Shown: positions 21,030 to 31,671, counted from the stretch's first letter. The stretch: DNA of 64,000 nt from SAR116 cluster bacterium AG-335-B03 (GCA_003282435.1 QBZG01000004.1:18357-82356), one strand, 5' to 3'. Numbers and translations: made by a program. The notes: generated by a model not told the origin, from the letters alone.

Positions 21030-21782
21030 ATGTCAGAATTAATTAACCCTAAAATAGACGTATTCAGCCTGAGCTTAGATGGATTTGAAGGACCAATTGA
21101 TTTACTTTTGAGTTTAGCTAGAGATCATAAAATTGATTTAACTAAATTATCAATACTTAAATTAGCAGAACAATATTTAGAATTCTTAGATCACGCTATA
21201 AAAAAGGATATTGATATCGCAGCTGAGTATTTGGTAATGGGAGCTTGGCTTGCTTTTTTAAAATCCAAACTTTTATTACCTGATGACAAAATTGAAAACT
21301 CTTATACTGCTGAAGAAATGTCCGAGTTATTGGAATTCCAAATAAAGAGATTAGAAGGCATTCAAAAAGTATCAAAACTTCTTTTTAAAAAGCATCAATT
21401 AGGAACGCATTTTTTTAAAAGAGGTGATCCAGAGTTTTTCAATAACAATAATAAGGTAAATTATGAGTTAAGTTTATATGATTTAATCAACACTTATGGA
21501 GAAATTGTTACAAAAGATAATAATAAATCAATAATAATTACTGAAACAAAATTTTATTCTGTTGAGGATGCTATAAATAGACTAAAAAGTTTTGTTAAAA
21601 CATCTAATGGTTGGATAAATCTACTAGAATTTATTCCAAAAAATATAAAAGATAAGCTTGAGATAAAATCTGCTTTAGCTTCACATTTTGTAGCATCTTT
21701 GGAACTTGTAAAAGAGGGTGATATATCCTTAAGACAGGATAATTTTGATGACAAAATTTTAATAAGTTTTAATAAAAAATGA
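21030..21782 (+). CDS. scpA: Segregation and condensation protein A
   Basis: FEGPIDLLLSLARDHKIDLTKLSI, YLVMGAWLAFLKSKLLLP; followed by scpB. Confidence 0.94.
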   Translation: MSELINPKIDVFSLSLDGFEGPIDLLLSLARDHKIDLTKLSILKLAEQYLEFLDHAIKKDIDIAAEYLVMGAWLAFLKSKLLLPDDKIENSYTAEEMSELLEFQIKRLEGIQKVSKLLFKKHQLGTHFFKRGDPEFFNNNNKVNYELSLYDLINTYGEIVTKDNNKSIIITETKFYSVEDAINRLKSFVKTSNGWINLLEFIPKNIKDKLEIKSALASHFVASLELVKEGDISLRQDNFDDKILISFNKK

Positions 21783-21825
21783 AATATACTTCCTAATAAT
21801 ATTTAACACATGATTTGGTGAATTT

Positions 21826-22413
21826 ATGAAAAATTTAAATAAAGATTATAAAAATATTGATTTTGGTCTAAACCAAAAGATTGTTGAAGCTCTAATTTTT
21901 TCTTCAGCTGAACCTATTTCATATTCAGAATTACAAAAAACAATTACTGACGATAAACAACTCGATAAAATCCTAATTGCTTTAGAAAAAAAATATATGT
22001 CTAGTGGAGTAAATTTATATACAATAAGTAACTCTTATGCTTTTAGGACATCCTCCGAAGTCTCAGAATATTTGAAAATAGAAAGAATAGTTCCTAAACC
22101 TTTATCTAGAGCAGCAACTGAAACCTTGGCAATTATTGCTTATCATCAACCAATTACTCGATCAGAAATAGAAAATATAAGGGGTGTTTCTCTAAGTAGG
22201 GGTACTATAGATCTGTTATTAGAATTAGGTTGGATAAAACCTGGGCAAAGAAGAGCTACGCCTGGTAATCCCATAACTTGGAAAACATCTAATAATTTTT
22301 TAGATCATTTTGGTTTAAAAGAAATCAATGAACTTCCTGGAATTGAAGATTTAAAAAGTTCTGGGCTTCTTGATAAAAATAAAATAATTTTTGGTGATCA
22401 AACAATAGATTAA
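21826..22413 (+). CDS. scpB: Segregation and condensation protein B
   Basis: VEALIFSSAEPISYSEL, LSRAATETLAIIAYHQPITRSEIENIRGVS. Confidence 0.95.
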   Translation: MKNLNKDYKNIDFGLNQKIVEALIFSSAEPISYSELQKTITDDKQLDKILIALEKKYMSSGVNLYTISNSYAFRTSSEVSEYLKIERIVPKPLSRAATETLAIIAYHQPITRSEIENIRGVSLSRGTIDLLLELGWIKPGQRRATPGNPITWKTSNNFLDHFGLKEINELPGIEDLKSSGLLDKNKIIFGDQTID

Positions 22414-22449
22414 ATACTCATTTAACTTTTTTTAATATTAGGTTCTTTT

Positions 22450-23535
22450 TTGTTAGAATTTTTAAATATATCTCACTCATATAATAATCAAAAAATTTTG
22501 AATGATTTTTCGATGAAGCTTGAATCAGGTGAAGTAGTTTCTTTATTAGGACCATCTGGATGCGGTAAAACCACCTTGCTTAAATTAGCCAGTGGTATTG
22601 AAAAACTGCAGAATGGCGAGATTAAATTAAATAACGAAATAGTATCATCTCCTAATATTCATCTTAATTCAGAAAAAAGAGATGTTGGTTATGTTTTTCA
22701 AGACTGCGCTCTATTCCCACATTTAACAATATTACAGAATATTTTTTTTGGAATGAAATCAATTGAAATAGAAAGACAGAAAAATAAGATACAAAGCTTA
22801 ATGAAAGAAATTAATATTTCAAGTTTGTCAGAAAAATACCCACATGAATTGTCAGGAGGGCAACAACAGCAAGTAGCTTTGGTTAGAGCAATGGCAAGTG
22901 ATCCAAAAATTATTTTTTTAGACGAACCTTATTCAAACCTTGATTCTAGGTTGAAAGAAAAAATTAGAGACCAAATGTTACACATACTAAGAGAGCATAA
23001 TATTTCTGCCTTACTTGTAACTCATGACCCAGAAGAAGCGATGTTTATGTCAGATAAAATTGGTATTTTAAATAATGGTGCTATTGAACAATTTGGAAGT
23101 CCGATAGATTTGTATTTGCGGCCTAAATCTGCTTTCATTGCAGAATTTTTTGGAGAGATTAATGTTTTTGAAGGAATAGTCGAGGATGGATCTGTAAATA
23201 CTGTTTTAGGTACTTTTAAATGTTCAAATAAATTCAATAAAAAAAAGGTAAAGATTGTTATAAGAAACGAAGCAATTAATGTTTTTGCAGAAAATAAATT
23301 AAATTTAAAGAAGTATAAACAACGTGAATTTGTTACTTCACCTTATTTTGGTCATGTAATGGAAGCTAGATTATTGGCAGGGTCAACGTTAGTTCACTTA
23401 TCTTTAAAGGTTAACCGATCAAATTTTCATATTCATGCTAAAATTCCAGGATTAAACTTTTTTAACATAAATGAAAAAGTTTTTGTTACTAGTGATCCTT
23501 CACAAATTTTTGTTTTCAACAATAATAATTTTTAA
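22450..23535 (+). CDS. ABC transporter ATP-binding protein (FbpC/PotA-like), TTG start, no cognate permease adjacent
   Basis: GPSGCGKTTLL, LSGGQQQQVALVRA, LDEPYSNLDSRLKE, C-terminal TOBE-like region. Confidence 0.88.
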   Translation: MLEFLNISHSYNNQKILNDFSMKLESGEVVSLLGPSGCGKTTLLKLASGIEKLQNGEIKLNNEIVSSPNIHLNSEKRDVGYVFQDCALFPHLTILQNIFFGMKSIEIERQKNKIQSLMKEINISSLSEKYPHELSGGQQQQVALVRAMASDPKIIFLDEPYSNLDSRLKEKIRDQMLHILREHNISALLVTHDPEEAMFMSDKIGILNNGAIEQFGSPIDLYLRPKSAFIAEFFGEINVFEGIVEDGSVNTVLGTFKCSNKFNKKKVKIVIRNEAINVFAENKLNLKKYKQREFVTSPYFGHVMEARLLAGSTLVHLSLKVNRSNFHIHAKIPGLNFFNINEKVFVTSDPSQIFVFNNNNF

Positions 23536-23606
23536 TATAAAAAAATAAAAATTACATATAATATTAAATAAGTTATAAATAATTTATAATTTTAGGAGTA
23601 AATATT

Positions 23607-23858
23607 ATGGGTGCATTTAGTATTTGGCATTGGATTATCGTCTTGATAGTTGTTCTTATCTTATTTGGTGGGAAAGGTAAATTATCTAGCATAATGGGTG
23701 ATTTTGGAAAAGGTTTAAAAAACTTCAAAGATCAAGTTAAATCTAATAAAGATAATGAAGAGGAAGTTGAGGTTATTTCTGAACAGAAAATCACCCCAAA
23801 AAAGAAAACAGTGAAAAAATCTGCAAAAAAGAAACAAACTGTTAAAAAGAAATCGTAA
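23607..23858 (+). CDS. tatA: Sec-independent translocase subunit TatA
   Basis: N-terminal [26 protein letters not shown], Lys-rich tail; precedes TatB/TatC. Confidence 0.92.
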   Translation: MGAFSIWHWIIVLIVVLILFGGKGKLSSIMGDFGKGLKNFKDQVKSNKDNEEEVEVISEQKITPKKKTVKKSAKKKQTVKKKS

Positions 23859-23878
23859 TATTTTTCAGAAAGTTTTAA

Positions 23879-24241
23879 ATGCTAGATATTGGTTTTCCAG
23901 AATTCCTTCTAATTTCTTTCGTATTACTTATTGTAGTTGGACCTAAAGATTTACCAAAAGTGTTAAGATCAATTACCACTTTTGTTAGAAAAATAAAAAC
24001 GATGGCTTCTCAATTTCATTCTGGGATTGATGATTTAGCAAACGAATCTGAGATCTCAGACCTAAGAAAGGAAGTTAGTAAAATAGAAAATAATTCTATT
24101 ATTGATTCTGAAATAAATGATATCAAGGATTTTCAAAATGAACTAAATGTAAAATCTTTGAAGGATGATGTAAATGAAATTAAAAACTCTCAAAATACAT
24201 CATTTAAGCAAAACAAAACTTCTAAAATTATAAAAAAATAA
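23879..24241 (+). CDS. tatB: Sec-independent translocase subunit TatB
   Basis: MLDIGFPEFLLISFVLLIVVGPKDLPKVLR. Confidence 0.93.
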   Translation: MLDIGFPEFLLISFVLLIVVGPKDLPKVLRSITTFVRKIKTMASQFHSGIDDLANESEISDLRKEVSKIENNSIIDSEINDIKDFQNELNVKSLKDDVNEIKNSQNTSFKQNKTSKIIKK

Positions 24242-24257
24242 TATTTAAGAATTTACT

Positions 24258-25034
24258 ATGGCAAAAGTAAAAAAATCAGAACATAATATGACACTATTAG
24301 ATCACTTAATTGAATTAAGAAATAGGCTTTTAGTGTCTTTTTGTGCTTTTTTATTCCTGTTCTTTTTGTGCTTCATAAAATTTACAAGCAACAATCAAAA
24401 TTTAGCTGATATAGTTTATAATTTTCTGCAAGCTCCTCTCGCATCACAAATATTAGAAAACGGTGGTAGGATGATTTATACAGCATTACATGAAGGTTTT
24501 TTTACTCAGGTTAAAGTAGCTTTTTTTATATCTATATGTGTTTCATTACCAATTTTTTTAATACAAGTATGGCGTTTTGTAGCTCCAGGTTTATACAAAA
24601 ATGAAAAAAAAGCTTTTCTTCCTTTCTTGCTTGCTACTCCAGTCCTTTTTATAGCAGGTGCTGCAATGGTTTATTATATTGTAATCCCATTAGCATGGGA
24701 CTTTTTCCTTTCATTCCAAGTTAGCAGTGTTGACGGTTCGTTACCTATTGAATTAGAGCCCAGGATATCTGAATATTTGTCTTTAATAATGAAATTAATT
24801 TTTGCTTTTGGATTATGTTTTGAATTACCCGTTATATTATTATTACTTGTCAAGACTGGCATAATTACTCCAGAAGATTTGGCTAGTAAGAGAAAATATG
24901 CAATTTTAACAGCTTTTGTGATTGCTGCAATTTTAACACCTCCTGATGTTATCTCACAAATTTTGCTTGCTTTACCTATCATTGCTTTATACGAAATTTC
25001 TATAATATTTTCAAAATTTCTTAGTACCAATTGA
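24258..25034 (+). CDS. tatC: Sec-independent translocase subunit TatC
   Basis: LLDHLIELRNRLLVS, QVWRFVAPGLYKNEKKAFLPFL, LTPPDVISQILLALPIIALYEISI. Confidence 0.96.
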   Translation: MAKVKKSEHNMTLLDHLIELRNRLLVSFCAFLFLFFLCFIKFTSNNQNLADIVYNFLQAPLASQILENGGRMIYTALHEGFFTQVKVAFFISICVSLPIFLIQVWRFVAPGLYKNEKKAFLPFLLATPVLFIAGAAMVYYIVIPLAWDFFLSFQVSSVDGSLPIELEPRISEYLSLIMKLIFAFGLCFELPVILLLLVKTGIITPEDLASKRKYAILTAFVIAAILTPPDVISQILLALPIIALYEISIIFSKFLSTN

Positions 25035-25051
25035 ATTAAACGAGAAATATT

Positions 25052-26341
25052 ATGCATGATATTAAATTTATAAGAAATTATCCCGAAGAATTTGAAAAAT
25101 TAATGAGAAGAAGAGGTTTAGATATAAATTCTTCGTTCATTCTTGAAATTGATACCTCAATACGAGGTTATCAAACAGAAATTCAAACGATACAGCAAAA
25201 AAGAAATACTGCTTCTAAGGAAATTGGAAAGTTATTATCAATTGGTTCAGATGTATCAAGTTTAAAATTAAATTTAGAAAGTTATAAATCTGATTTAAGT
25301 CAATTAGACGATAAAATTAAAAAATTATCAAAGGACTTAAATGATATTTTAAAAGAACTTCCTAATTGTTTAGATGAAGATGTTCCTGATGGTGAAACTG
25401 AATATCAAAATGAATTTGTTAAAGATTGGGGGAGTAAGCCTGAATTCTCCTTCAAACCGAGAGATCATGTAGAGATTGGTGAAATATTAAACGAACTTGA
25501 TTTTAAGACAGGTGTAAAAATCTCTGGTTCGAGGTTTGTTTTGTTGAGAGGTCAGTTAGCTTTATTGGAGAGGGCACTTTCGTCTTTTATGCTGGATACT
25601 CATTTAAGTGAATTTGATTTTGAAGAAGTTTCTCCTCCTTACATTGTTAGGGAAGACGCTTTATTTGGCACTGGACAGCTCCCAAAGTTTTCGGAAGACC
25701 TTTTTAATACAACAGATAATAGATGGTTAATTCCAACAGCCGAGGTTCCATTAACTAATATTGTAAGTAATGAAATAGTTGATAAAAAAATATTGCCCTT
25801 AAGGTTTGTTGCAAATACGCCTTGTTTTAGATCAGAAGCAGGTGCCGCTGGGGCAGATACAAGAGGAATGATAAGACAGCATCAGTTCTCTAAAGTTGAA
25901 ATGGTTTTTATAACTAACCCTTTAGAGTCTAATCATGAATTAGATCGTTTAGTTATATGTGCAGAGACTATTCTCCAAAAATTAAAACTACCTTATAGAG
26001 TAATGAAATTATGTTCAGGAGATGTAGGTTTCTCTGCCAAAAAGACATATGATTTAGAAGTTTGGCTGCCTGGTCAAAACAAAGGTAAGGGTGCCTACAG
26101 AGAAATATCTTCTTGCTCTAATTGTGGAGATTTTCAAGCCAGAAGAATGAATGCAAAATTTAAAGATAGGGAAACTAACAAAATTGATTTTCTACATACT
26201 TTAAATGGATCTGGACTTGCTATAGGTAGAACAATAATAGCAATATTAGAAAATTATCAGCAAACTGATGGATCTGTTATCATACCGGATGTATTAGTAT
26301 CTTACATGAAAGGGAAACAGAAGATTGACATTCCAAACTGA
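25052..26341 (+). CDS. serS: Seryl-tRNA synthetase
   Basis: MHDIKFIRNYPEEFEKLMRRRG, TAEVPLTNI, CFRSEAGAAGADTRGMIRQHQFSKVE, NGSGLAIGRTI. Confidence 0.97.
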   Translation: MHDIKFIRNYPEEFEKLMRRRGLDINSSFILEIDTSIRGYQTEIQTIQQKRNTASKEIGKLLSIGSDVSSLKLNLESYKSDLSQLDDKIKKLSKDLNDILKELPNCLDEDVPDGETEYQNEFVKDWGSKPEFSFKPRDHVEIGEILNELDFKTGVKISGSRFVLLRGQLALLERALSSFMLDTHLSEFDFEEVSPPYIVREDALFGTGQLPKFSEDLFNTTDNRWLIPTAEVPLTNIVSNEIVDKKILPLRFVANTPCFRSEAGAAGADTRGMIRQHQFSKVEMVFITNPLESNHELDRLVICAETILQKLKLPYRVMKLCSGDVGFSAKKTYDLEVWLPGQNKGKGAYREISSCSNCGDFQARRMNAKFKDRETNKIDFLHTLNGSGLAIGRTIIAILENYQQTDGSVIIPDVLVSYMKGKQKIDIPN

Positions 26342-26346
26342 AATAT

Positions 26347-27105
26347 ATGAAAAAAAAATTAAATAATATTCTTATTACAAATGATGATGGGTTTGATGCC
26401 ATTGGTATAAAAATATTATCAGAAATTGCAGAAAATCTTGGAAAAAATATTTATGTAATTTCTCCTGAAAAAAATCAATCAGCTAAATCTAAGTCTATAA
26501 CTATTAGAAATAATATTAGTTATAAAAAAGTATCAAATTATAATTGGATTGTAGATGGAACTCCAACAGATTGTATGATTTTTGCTTTAAATCATGTTTT
26601 TAAATCGGATAAACCTGATCTTATTTTAAGTGGAATTAATGCAGGTAGTAACATTGGAGATGAGGTGTCTTATTCAGGAACTGTGGCTGCTGCTTGGGAA
26701 GGCGCAGTTAGAGGCATTAACTCTATTGCATTAAGTCAGTATGGTGGAGATAATAATATTTATTCCTATAAGAATTCTAAAAATAATGCTTTAAATGTTA
26801 TAAATTATCTACTTGATTTAAATTTAGGTCATCCAAAATTTTATAATGTTAATTTTCCTTTTATATTTTCTGAAATTATAAAAAGTAAAGATTATTTATT
26901 TACTGAGTTAGCTTCCCAAAAAAAGGCAGATGAAATTATCTTCAGTCAAGATAATAATTCTTTTAGCATAGGAAGAATGATAAATCACAATGAATGTGTT
27001 TTAAATTCAGATTTAGAAACTCTAAAGAAAAATAAAATTTCAATAACTCCATTATTATTAAACTTAACTAATAATATAATAATTAATAATTTGAAGATCT
27101 CTTAG
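26347..27105 (+). CDS. surE: 5'-nucleotidase SurE
   Basis: ILITNDDGFDAIGI, VDGTPTDCM, SGINAGSNIGDEVSYSGTVAAAWEG. Confidence 0.96.
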   Translation: MKKKLNNILITNDDGFDAIGIKILSEIAENLGKNIYVISPEKNQSAKSKSITIRNNISYKKVSNYNWIVDGTPTDCMIFALNHVFKSDKPDLILSGINAGSNIGDEVSYSGTVAAAWEGAVRGINSIALSQYGGDNNIYSYKNSKNNALNVINYLLDLNLGHPKFYNVNFPFIFSEIIKSKDYLFTELASQKKADEIIFSQDNNSFSIGRMINHNECVLNSDLETLKKNKISITPLLLNLTNNIIINNLKIS

Positions 27106-27750
27106 ATGTTATATGAAAGCTCAATTCAAAAGGCTAATCTCATAATGGATTTGAGGTCAATGGGTATTTCATCTAATGATGTTCTTTCAGCCATAGAGAA
27201 AATTCCACGAGAAATTTTTTTACCATCTACTTTTCAATCATATGCTTATGAAAATAATCCTTTACCCATTGGTTTTGAGCAAACAATTAGTCAACCTTAT
27301 ATTGTCGCGCTTATGACTGAGGCTTTATCACTAAAGGGTAACGAAGTTATTTTAGAAATAGGTACAGGTTCTGGTTATCAAACCTCAATTTTATCTCTTT
27401 TATCTAGAAGGGTTTACTCTATAGAAAGAATAAAGGCATTGCTTGTTAATGCTCAAAGTTGTTTTAAAAAGCTAAAGTTAACTAATATAATTTCTGAATT
27501 TGGAGATGGATTTTTAGGTTGGCCAAAATTAGCACCTTTTGATCACATGATAATAACATGTGCAGTTAAAAAAATAGATAATAGATTATTAAACCAAATT
27601 AGAGTTAACGGTTCATGTGTTGTACCAATAGGTAAAACAAAATCGCAGCAAAGATTAAAGAAAATTATAATAGGAAATGACAGAAATGAAGATGTCTGGG
27701 AGGATTTAGGTAAAGTTAGTTTTGTACCATTAATTACTGAAAAAGATTGA
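27106..27750 (+). CDS. pcm: Protein-L-isoaspartate O-methyltransferase
   Basis: PREIFLP, GFEQTISQPYIVALMTEAL, ILEIGTGSGYQTSILS; surE-pcm synteny. Confidence 0.94.
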   Translation: MLYESSIQKANLIMDLRSMGISSNDVLSAIEKIPREIFLPSTFQSYAYENNPLPIGFEQTISQPYIVALMTEALSLKGNEVILEIGTGSGYQTSILSLLSRRVYSIERIKALLVNAQSCFKKLKLTNIISEFGDGFLGWPKLAPFDHMIITCAVKKIDNRLLNQIRVNGSCVVPIGKTKSQQRLKKIIIGNDRNEDVWEDLGKVSFVPLITEKD

Positions 27751-27800
27751 ATAATTTCTAATTTTTTGAAACATTAATGATATAGTATGGGGAATAAAAA

Positions 27801-28709
27801 TTGTTTAAACTTCATTTAATTATATTAGTTTTTTTTATGTTTGGTTGCCAAACAAACAACTTAGTTGAAGATTTAAAAAATGACTATGCGCCAGAGACAA
27901 AAGCTGTAGTTTTTAATAAATATGAAGAATTAATTAAAAACAACATACCTTTAAATGGTATGATAATGGTAAAAGAAAATGAAACAATTTATAGCCTTGC
28001 AAATAAATATAATGTTATTCCAAAAGACATTATAGAGGATAACAAGCTTTCAAAACCCTATGATTTAAAGTTTAATCAAATTTTATTTTTAAGAAATAAA
28101 AATTTTTATGTTTTAAAAAAGGGAGATACTATTGATAAAATTTCTATAAGGTTTGCTGTTAACAAACTAGATATTATTAAACTTAATAAACTCGAAAAAC
28201 CATACAAATTAATCGTAGGTAACAAAATTTTAATTCCAAAAATAAGAGACTATTCTGTTGTCGACCTAATAATTAATGAAAAAGTTTATAAATCTAAATT
28301 GGTAGTTCCTAAATTTAATAAAAATAATAAAAACATAATTAAAAATGCACCTAAATTTATTTGGCCAGCAAAAGGTACTGTTACTAAAAGTTTTGGTAAA
28401 TTTGGCAAGGGGCAATATTATGATGGAATAGATTTAAAATTAGGTGTAAATAAGCCAATATATTCTACGTACGATGGAAAGATTGCTTTTATTGGATCTC
28501 AAATTAAAAAATTTGGAAACCTTGTCCTTGTAAAGCATGACAATGGCTGGTTGTCGGCATATTCAAATTTAGGGAAATACAACGTAAAACAAGGTGATAT
28601 AATTAAAAAAGGGGAAATTATTGCTTTTACTTCTTCGGATAGTGGGTTATTTCATTTTCAATTAAGATATAATAGAACTCCAGTTAATCCAGTTAATTAT
28701 CTTAATTAA
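27801..28709 (+). CDS. nlpD: NlpD-like lipoprotein: LysM repeats plus degenerate M23/LytM domain
   Basis: Lipobox MFGC, two LysM-like repeats, LytM domain YYDGIDLKLG...HFQLRYNRTPVNPVNYL; synteny with surE-pcm. Confidence 0.85.
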   Translation: MFKLHLIILVFFMFGCQTNNLVEDLKNDYAPETKAVVFNKYEELIKNNIPLNGMIMVKENETIYSLANKYNVIPKDIIEDNKLSKPYDLKFNQILFLRNKNFYVLKKGDTIDKISIRFAVNKLDIIKLNKLEKPYKLIVGNKILIPKIRDYSVVDLIINEKVYKSKLVVPKFNKNNKNIIKNAPKFIWPAKGTVTKSFGKFGKGQYYDGIDLKLGVNKPIYSTYDGKIAFIGSQIKKFGNLVLVKHDNGWLSAYSNLGKYNVKQGDIIKKGEIIAFTSSDSGLFHFQLRYNRTPVNPVNYLN

Positions 28710-29584
28710 TATATTTTAATTTTATTTCTTCCTGCTAAATCTTGAATGAACTGCCATGCAACTCTCCCAGATCTAGCTCCTCTGGTAATTGACCATTCAA
28801 GTGCCTCTGATTTTAAAATATTTTTATCTATTGATATTTTAAATTCATCACAATATCCATAAACTATTTCTAGGAATGTATCTTGAGACATGTTATGGAA
28901 TCCTATCCATAACCCAAACCTGTCTGACAAAGAAACTTTTTCTTCTACAGACTCAGATGGATTAATAGCTGTTGATCTTTCATTCTCCATCATATATCTT
29001 GGCATTAAGTGCCTTCTATTAGATGTTGCATAAAAAATTACATTATTAGGCTTTCCTTCAATTCCGCCGTCTAATGCAGCCTTAAGACTTTTATAAGTGT
29101 TTTCTCCAGCATCAAAGGATAGATCATCACATAATAAGATGAATTTAAAATTTTTATTTTGAGATAATAAGTAAAGTAATTCTGGAAGTTCAGAAATATC
29201 TTCACGATGAATTTCAACTAATTTTAAATGTGTAGATTTTGTCTTTAATAAAATTTCTGCATGTACAGCCTTAACCAAAGACGATTTCCCTGTTCCTCTT
29301 GCTCCCCACAAGAGCGCATTATTAGCTGTTAAGTTTTGAGAAAAATTTAATGTGTTATCAAGAAGTAACTTTTTTTGTGGTTCAATGCCTTGAAGAAGTG
29401 AAATTGGAATACGATTAATACCTTCAATGGGTCTAATAAGACCTGTCTTTGAGTCATAAACAAACCCCTCGCTTTTGTGTAAATTATCTATTTTTTTTTC
29501 TGGTGGTGCCAATCTATCCAAAGCGTTTGCTATGCGTTCTAATAAAAAAATTGATTTGTTGTTATTAATCATTTGAGAGCCCAA
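28706..29584 (-). CDS. DUF815 family ATPase
   Basis: LLWGARGTGKSSLVKAVH (Walker A), FILLCDDLSFD (Walker B), RRHLMPRYM and DRFGLWIGF motifs. Confidence 0.9.
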   Translation of the reverse strand: MGSQMINNNKSIFLLERIANALDRLAPPEKKIDNLHKSEGFVYDSKTGLIRPIEGINRIPISLLQGIEPQKKLLLDNTLNFSQNLTANNALLWGARGTGKSSLVKAVHAEILLKTKSTHLKLVEIHREDISELPELLYLLSQNKNFKFILLCDDLSFDAGENTYKSLKAALDGGIEGKPNNVIFYATSNRRHLMPRYMMENERSTAINPSESVEEKVSLSDRFGLWIGFHNMSQDTFLEIVYGYCDEFKISIDKNILKSEALEWSITRGARSGRVAWQFIQDLAGRNKIKIY

Positions 29585-29679
29585 ACCGTTGAAGTTGTAA
29601 TATATATGTTTTTTGGAATTTATCTATGGTCTTTCTTAGATTTTTTTTATATAAGTTGTTATCTTAATTTTAGATTTTT

Positions 29680-30057
29680 ATGGAGTTACCAATGATTTCA
29701 AGTGCATTCGCTCAATCGGCAGCTGGGCAAGCCGGAGGATTTTCTTTGCAAGGACTTCTTCCATTTGTTTTAATTTTTATAATTTTCTATTTTTTGTTAA
29801 TAAGACCTCAACAAAAAAGAGTTAAACAACATAAATTAATGGTTGAAAGTTTAAAAAGGGGAAATAAAGTTTTGACTGCGGGAGGAATTCTTGGAGTTGT
29901 TACTAGAGCAATTGATGGTTCTGAAACAGTTAGTGTAGAAATTTCTTCAGGTGTAACCGTAGAATTGGCAAGACAAATGATTTCTGAAGTAAGAGGCGAA
30001 GAAAAAATTAAAGCAAAAGCAGTTGAAAATAAGACTAAACCAAAATCCAAAAAGTAA
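29680..30057 (+). CDS. yajC: Preprotein translocase subunit YajC
   Basis: Single TM, FYFLLIRPQQKRVKQHK, GNKVLTAGGILGVV; precedes secD/secF. Confidence 0.95.
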   Translation: MELPMISSAFAQSAAGQAGGFSLQGLLPFVLIFIIFYFLLIRPQQKRVKQHKLMVESLKRGNKVLTAGGILGVVTRAIDGSETVSVEISSGVTVELARQMISEVRGEEKIKAKAVENKTKPKSKK

Positions 30058-30099
30058 CTAATTTTTTCACTCCTTAAATATGTAATAAAGTGATACAAA

Positions 30100-31662
30100 A
30101 TGAAAAGTTTATCTAAATTTAGGATTATTCTAATATTGTTTAGTGTATTTTTAGGTCTTGTATATGCTGCACCTAATTTTTTAAATAGTTCTCTGCAAAA
30201 CAATTCTACTAATTTATTGCCAGGAAAAAAAATAAATCTTGGTTTAGATTTAAAAGGTGGATCATATCTTTTGTTAAAAGCTGATATGGAGGTAGTATTT
30301 GCTGAAAAATTAGAATCGTTAATGTCTGATATTAGATCTTCTCTTAGAAAATCCAAAATTGGTTATAAGAAATTAAATGTAAAGGAAGATTTTGTTTCTT
30401 TTCAAATGCGGAAAGGAACATCTATAGAAAAAATAAAATCTGTTATATTAGGCATAGATAAAAATTTAATCGTTAAGAATAATATTGATATTTTTCAAAT
30501 TGAATTCTCTGATGCTAACAAGCAAAAAATTACTAAAACAACAATGATGCAAGCAATTGAAATAGTCAGAAGAAGAATAGATGAAACTGGAACCAATGAG
30601 CCTAGTATTCAGCAACAAGGTACTGATAGAATCATTGTTCAATTACCAGGATTAGATGATCCAAGTCGTATAAAAAAGTTGTTAGGAAAAACTGCTAAAT
30701 TAAACTTTCAATTAGTTCATCCTACCATTTTATCTGAAGATATTAACAAAGATTCGAAATCACCTCCAGGTTACATTGTGTTACCGGAAGATAAAAATTC
30801 TGATCGTTTTTATATGGTTAATAAAAGAGTAATGGTTTCAGGAGAAATGTTGAAAGATGCTAGTCCTACGTTTGACAGAAACAATAGTCCTTCTGTTTCA
30901 TTTCAATTATCACCATTAGGAGGTAAAAAATTTGGAAGAGTAACTGGTAAACATGTTGGTAGAGCTTTTGCAATTGTCCTAGACGGTAAAGTTGTTAGTG
31001 CACCTGTTATTCAAACTCAAATTTTTTCAACAGGCCAAATAACAGGGGCTTTTAGTGTTCAAGAAACAAATGATCTAGCATTAGTTCTTAGATCAGGAGC
31101 ATTGCCTGCACCAATGATTATTTTAGAAGAACGTTCAGTTGGCCCAGGGTTGGGTAGTGATTCAATATCATCAGGTAAAATAGCTAGTATAATAGGCTTA
31201 ATAGCGGTTATGTTTTTTATGTTAATAACTTATGGCGTATTTGGGATTTTTGCCAATATTGCTCTTTGTTGTAACATAATTTTTATTATAGCTTTATTAA
31301 GCATCATTCAAGCAACTCTGACGTTACCAGGCATTGCTGGAATAGTTTTAACAATGGGCATGGCCGTAGATGCAAATGTTTTGATTTTTGAACGTATTAA
31401 AGAAGAGTTTAATGCCGGAAGAAAAATTGTAGACGCTATTGAAGCTGGTTTTCAAAGAGCTATTTCAACAATTGTTGATGCTAATTTAACAACATTATTT
31501 GCCGCTCTTGCGTTGTTTTCATTTGGAAGTGGTCCTATAAAAGGTTTTTCAGTTACTTTGATGATAGGAATAGCCACATCTATGTTTACTGCGATTATTA
31601 TAACTAAATATCTTGTTTTATTCTATTCAAAGAAAAAAGATATAAATAATATTTTATTTTAA
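30100..31662 (+). CDS. secD: Protein translocase subunit SecD
   Basis: LGLDLKGGSYLLL, RRRIDETGTNEPSIQQQG, GMAVDANVLIFERIKEE. Confidence 0.97.
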   Translation: MKSLSKFRIILILFSVFLGLVYAAPNFLNSSLQNNSTNLLPGKKINLGLDLKGGSYLLLKADMEVVFAEKLESLMSDIRSSLRKSKIGYKKLNVKEDFVSFQMRKGTSIEKIKSVILGIDKNLIVKNNIDIFQIEFSDANKQKITKTTMMQAIEIVRRRIDETGTNEPSIQQQGTDRIIVQLPGLDDPSRIKKLLGKTAKLNFQLVHPTILSEDINKDSKSPPGYIVLPEDKNSDRFYMVNKRVMVSGEMLKDASPTFDRNNSPSVSFQLSPLGGKKFGRVTGKHVGRAFAIVLDGKVVSAPVIQTQIFSTGQITGAFSVQETNDLALVLRSGALPAPMIILEERSVGPGLGSDSISSGKIASIIGLIAVMFFMLITYGVFGIFANIALCCNIIFIIALLSIIQATLTLPGIAGIVLTMGMAVDANVLIFERIKEEFNAGRKIVDAIEAGFQRAISTIVDANLTTLFAALALFSFGSGPIKGFSVTLMIGIATSMFTAIIITKYLVLFYSKKKDINNILF

Positions 31663-31671
31663 GGATTAAAT

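Noticed and set aside
24674-25057. 127-aa minus-strand ORF over the tatC 3' half
   Set aside because: Antisense to tatC; Lys/Ile/Asn-rich with no family resemblance.
29808-30356. 182-aa minus-strand ORF spanning yajC and the secD start
   Set aside because: Long but fully antisense to two conserved genes; the composition looks like a translated complement, with no recognisable motif.
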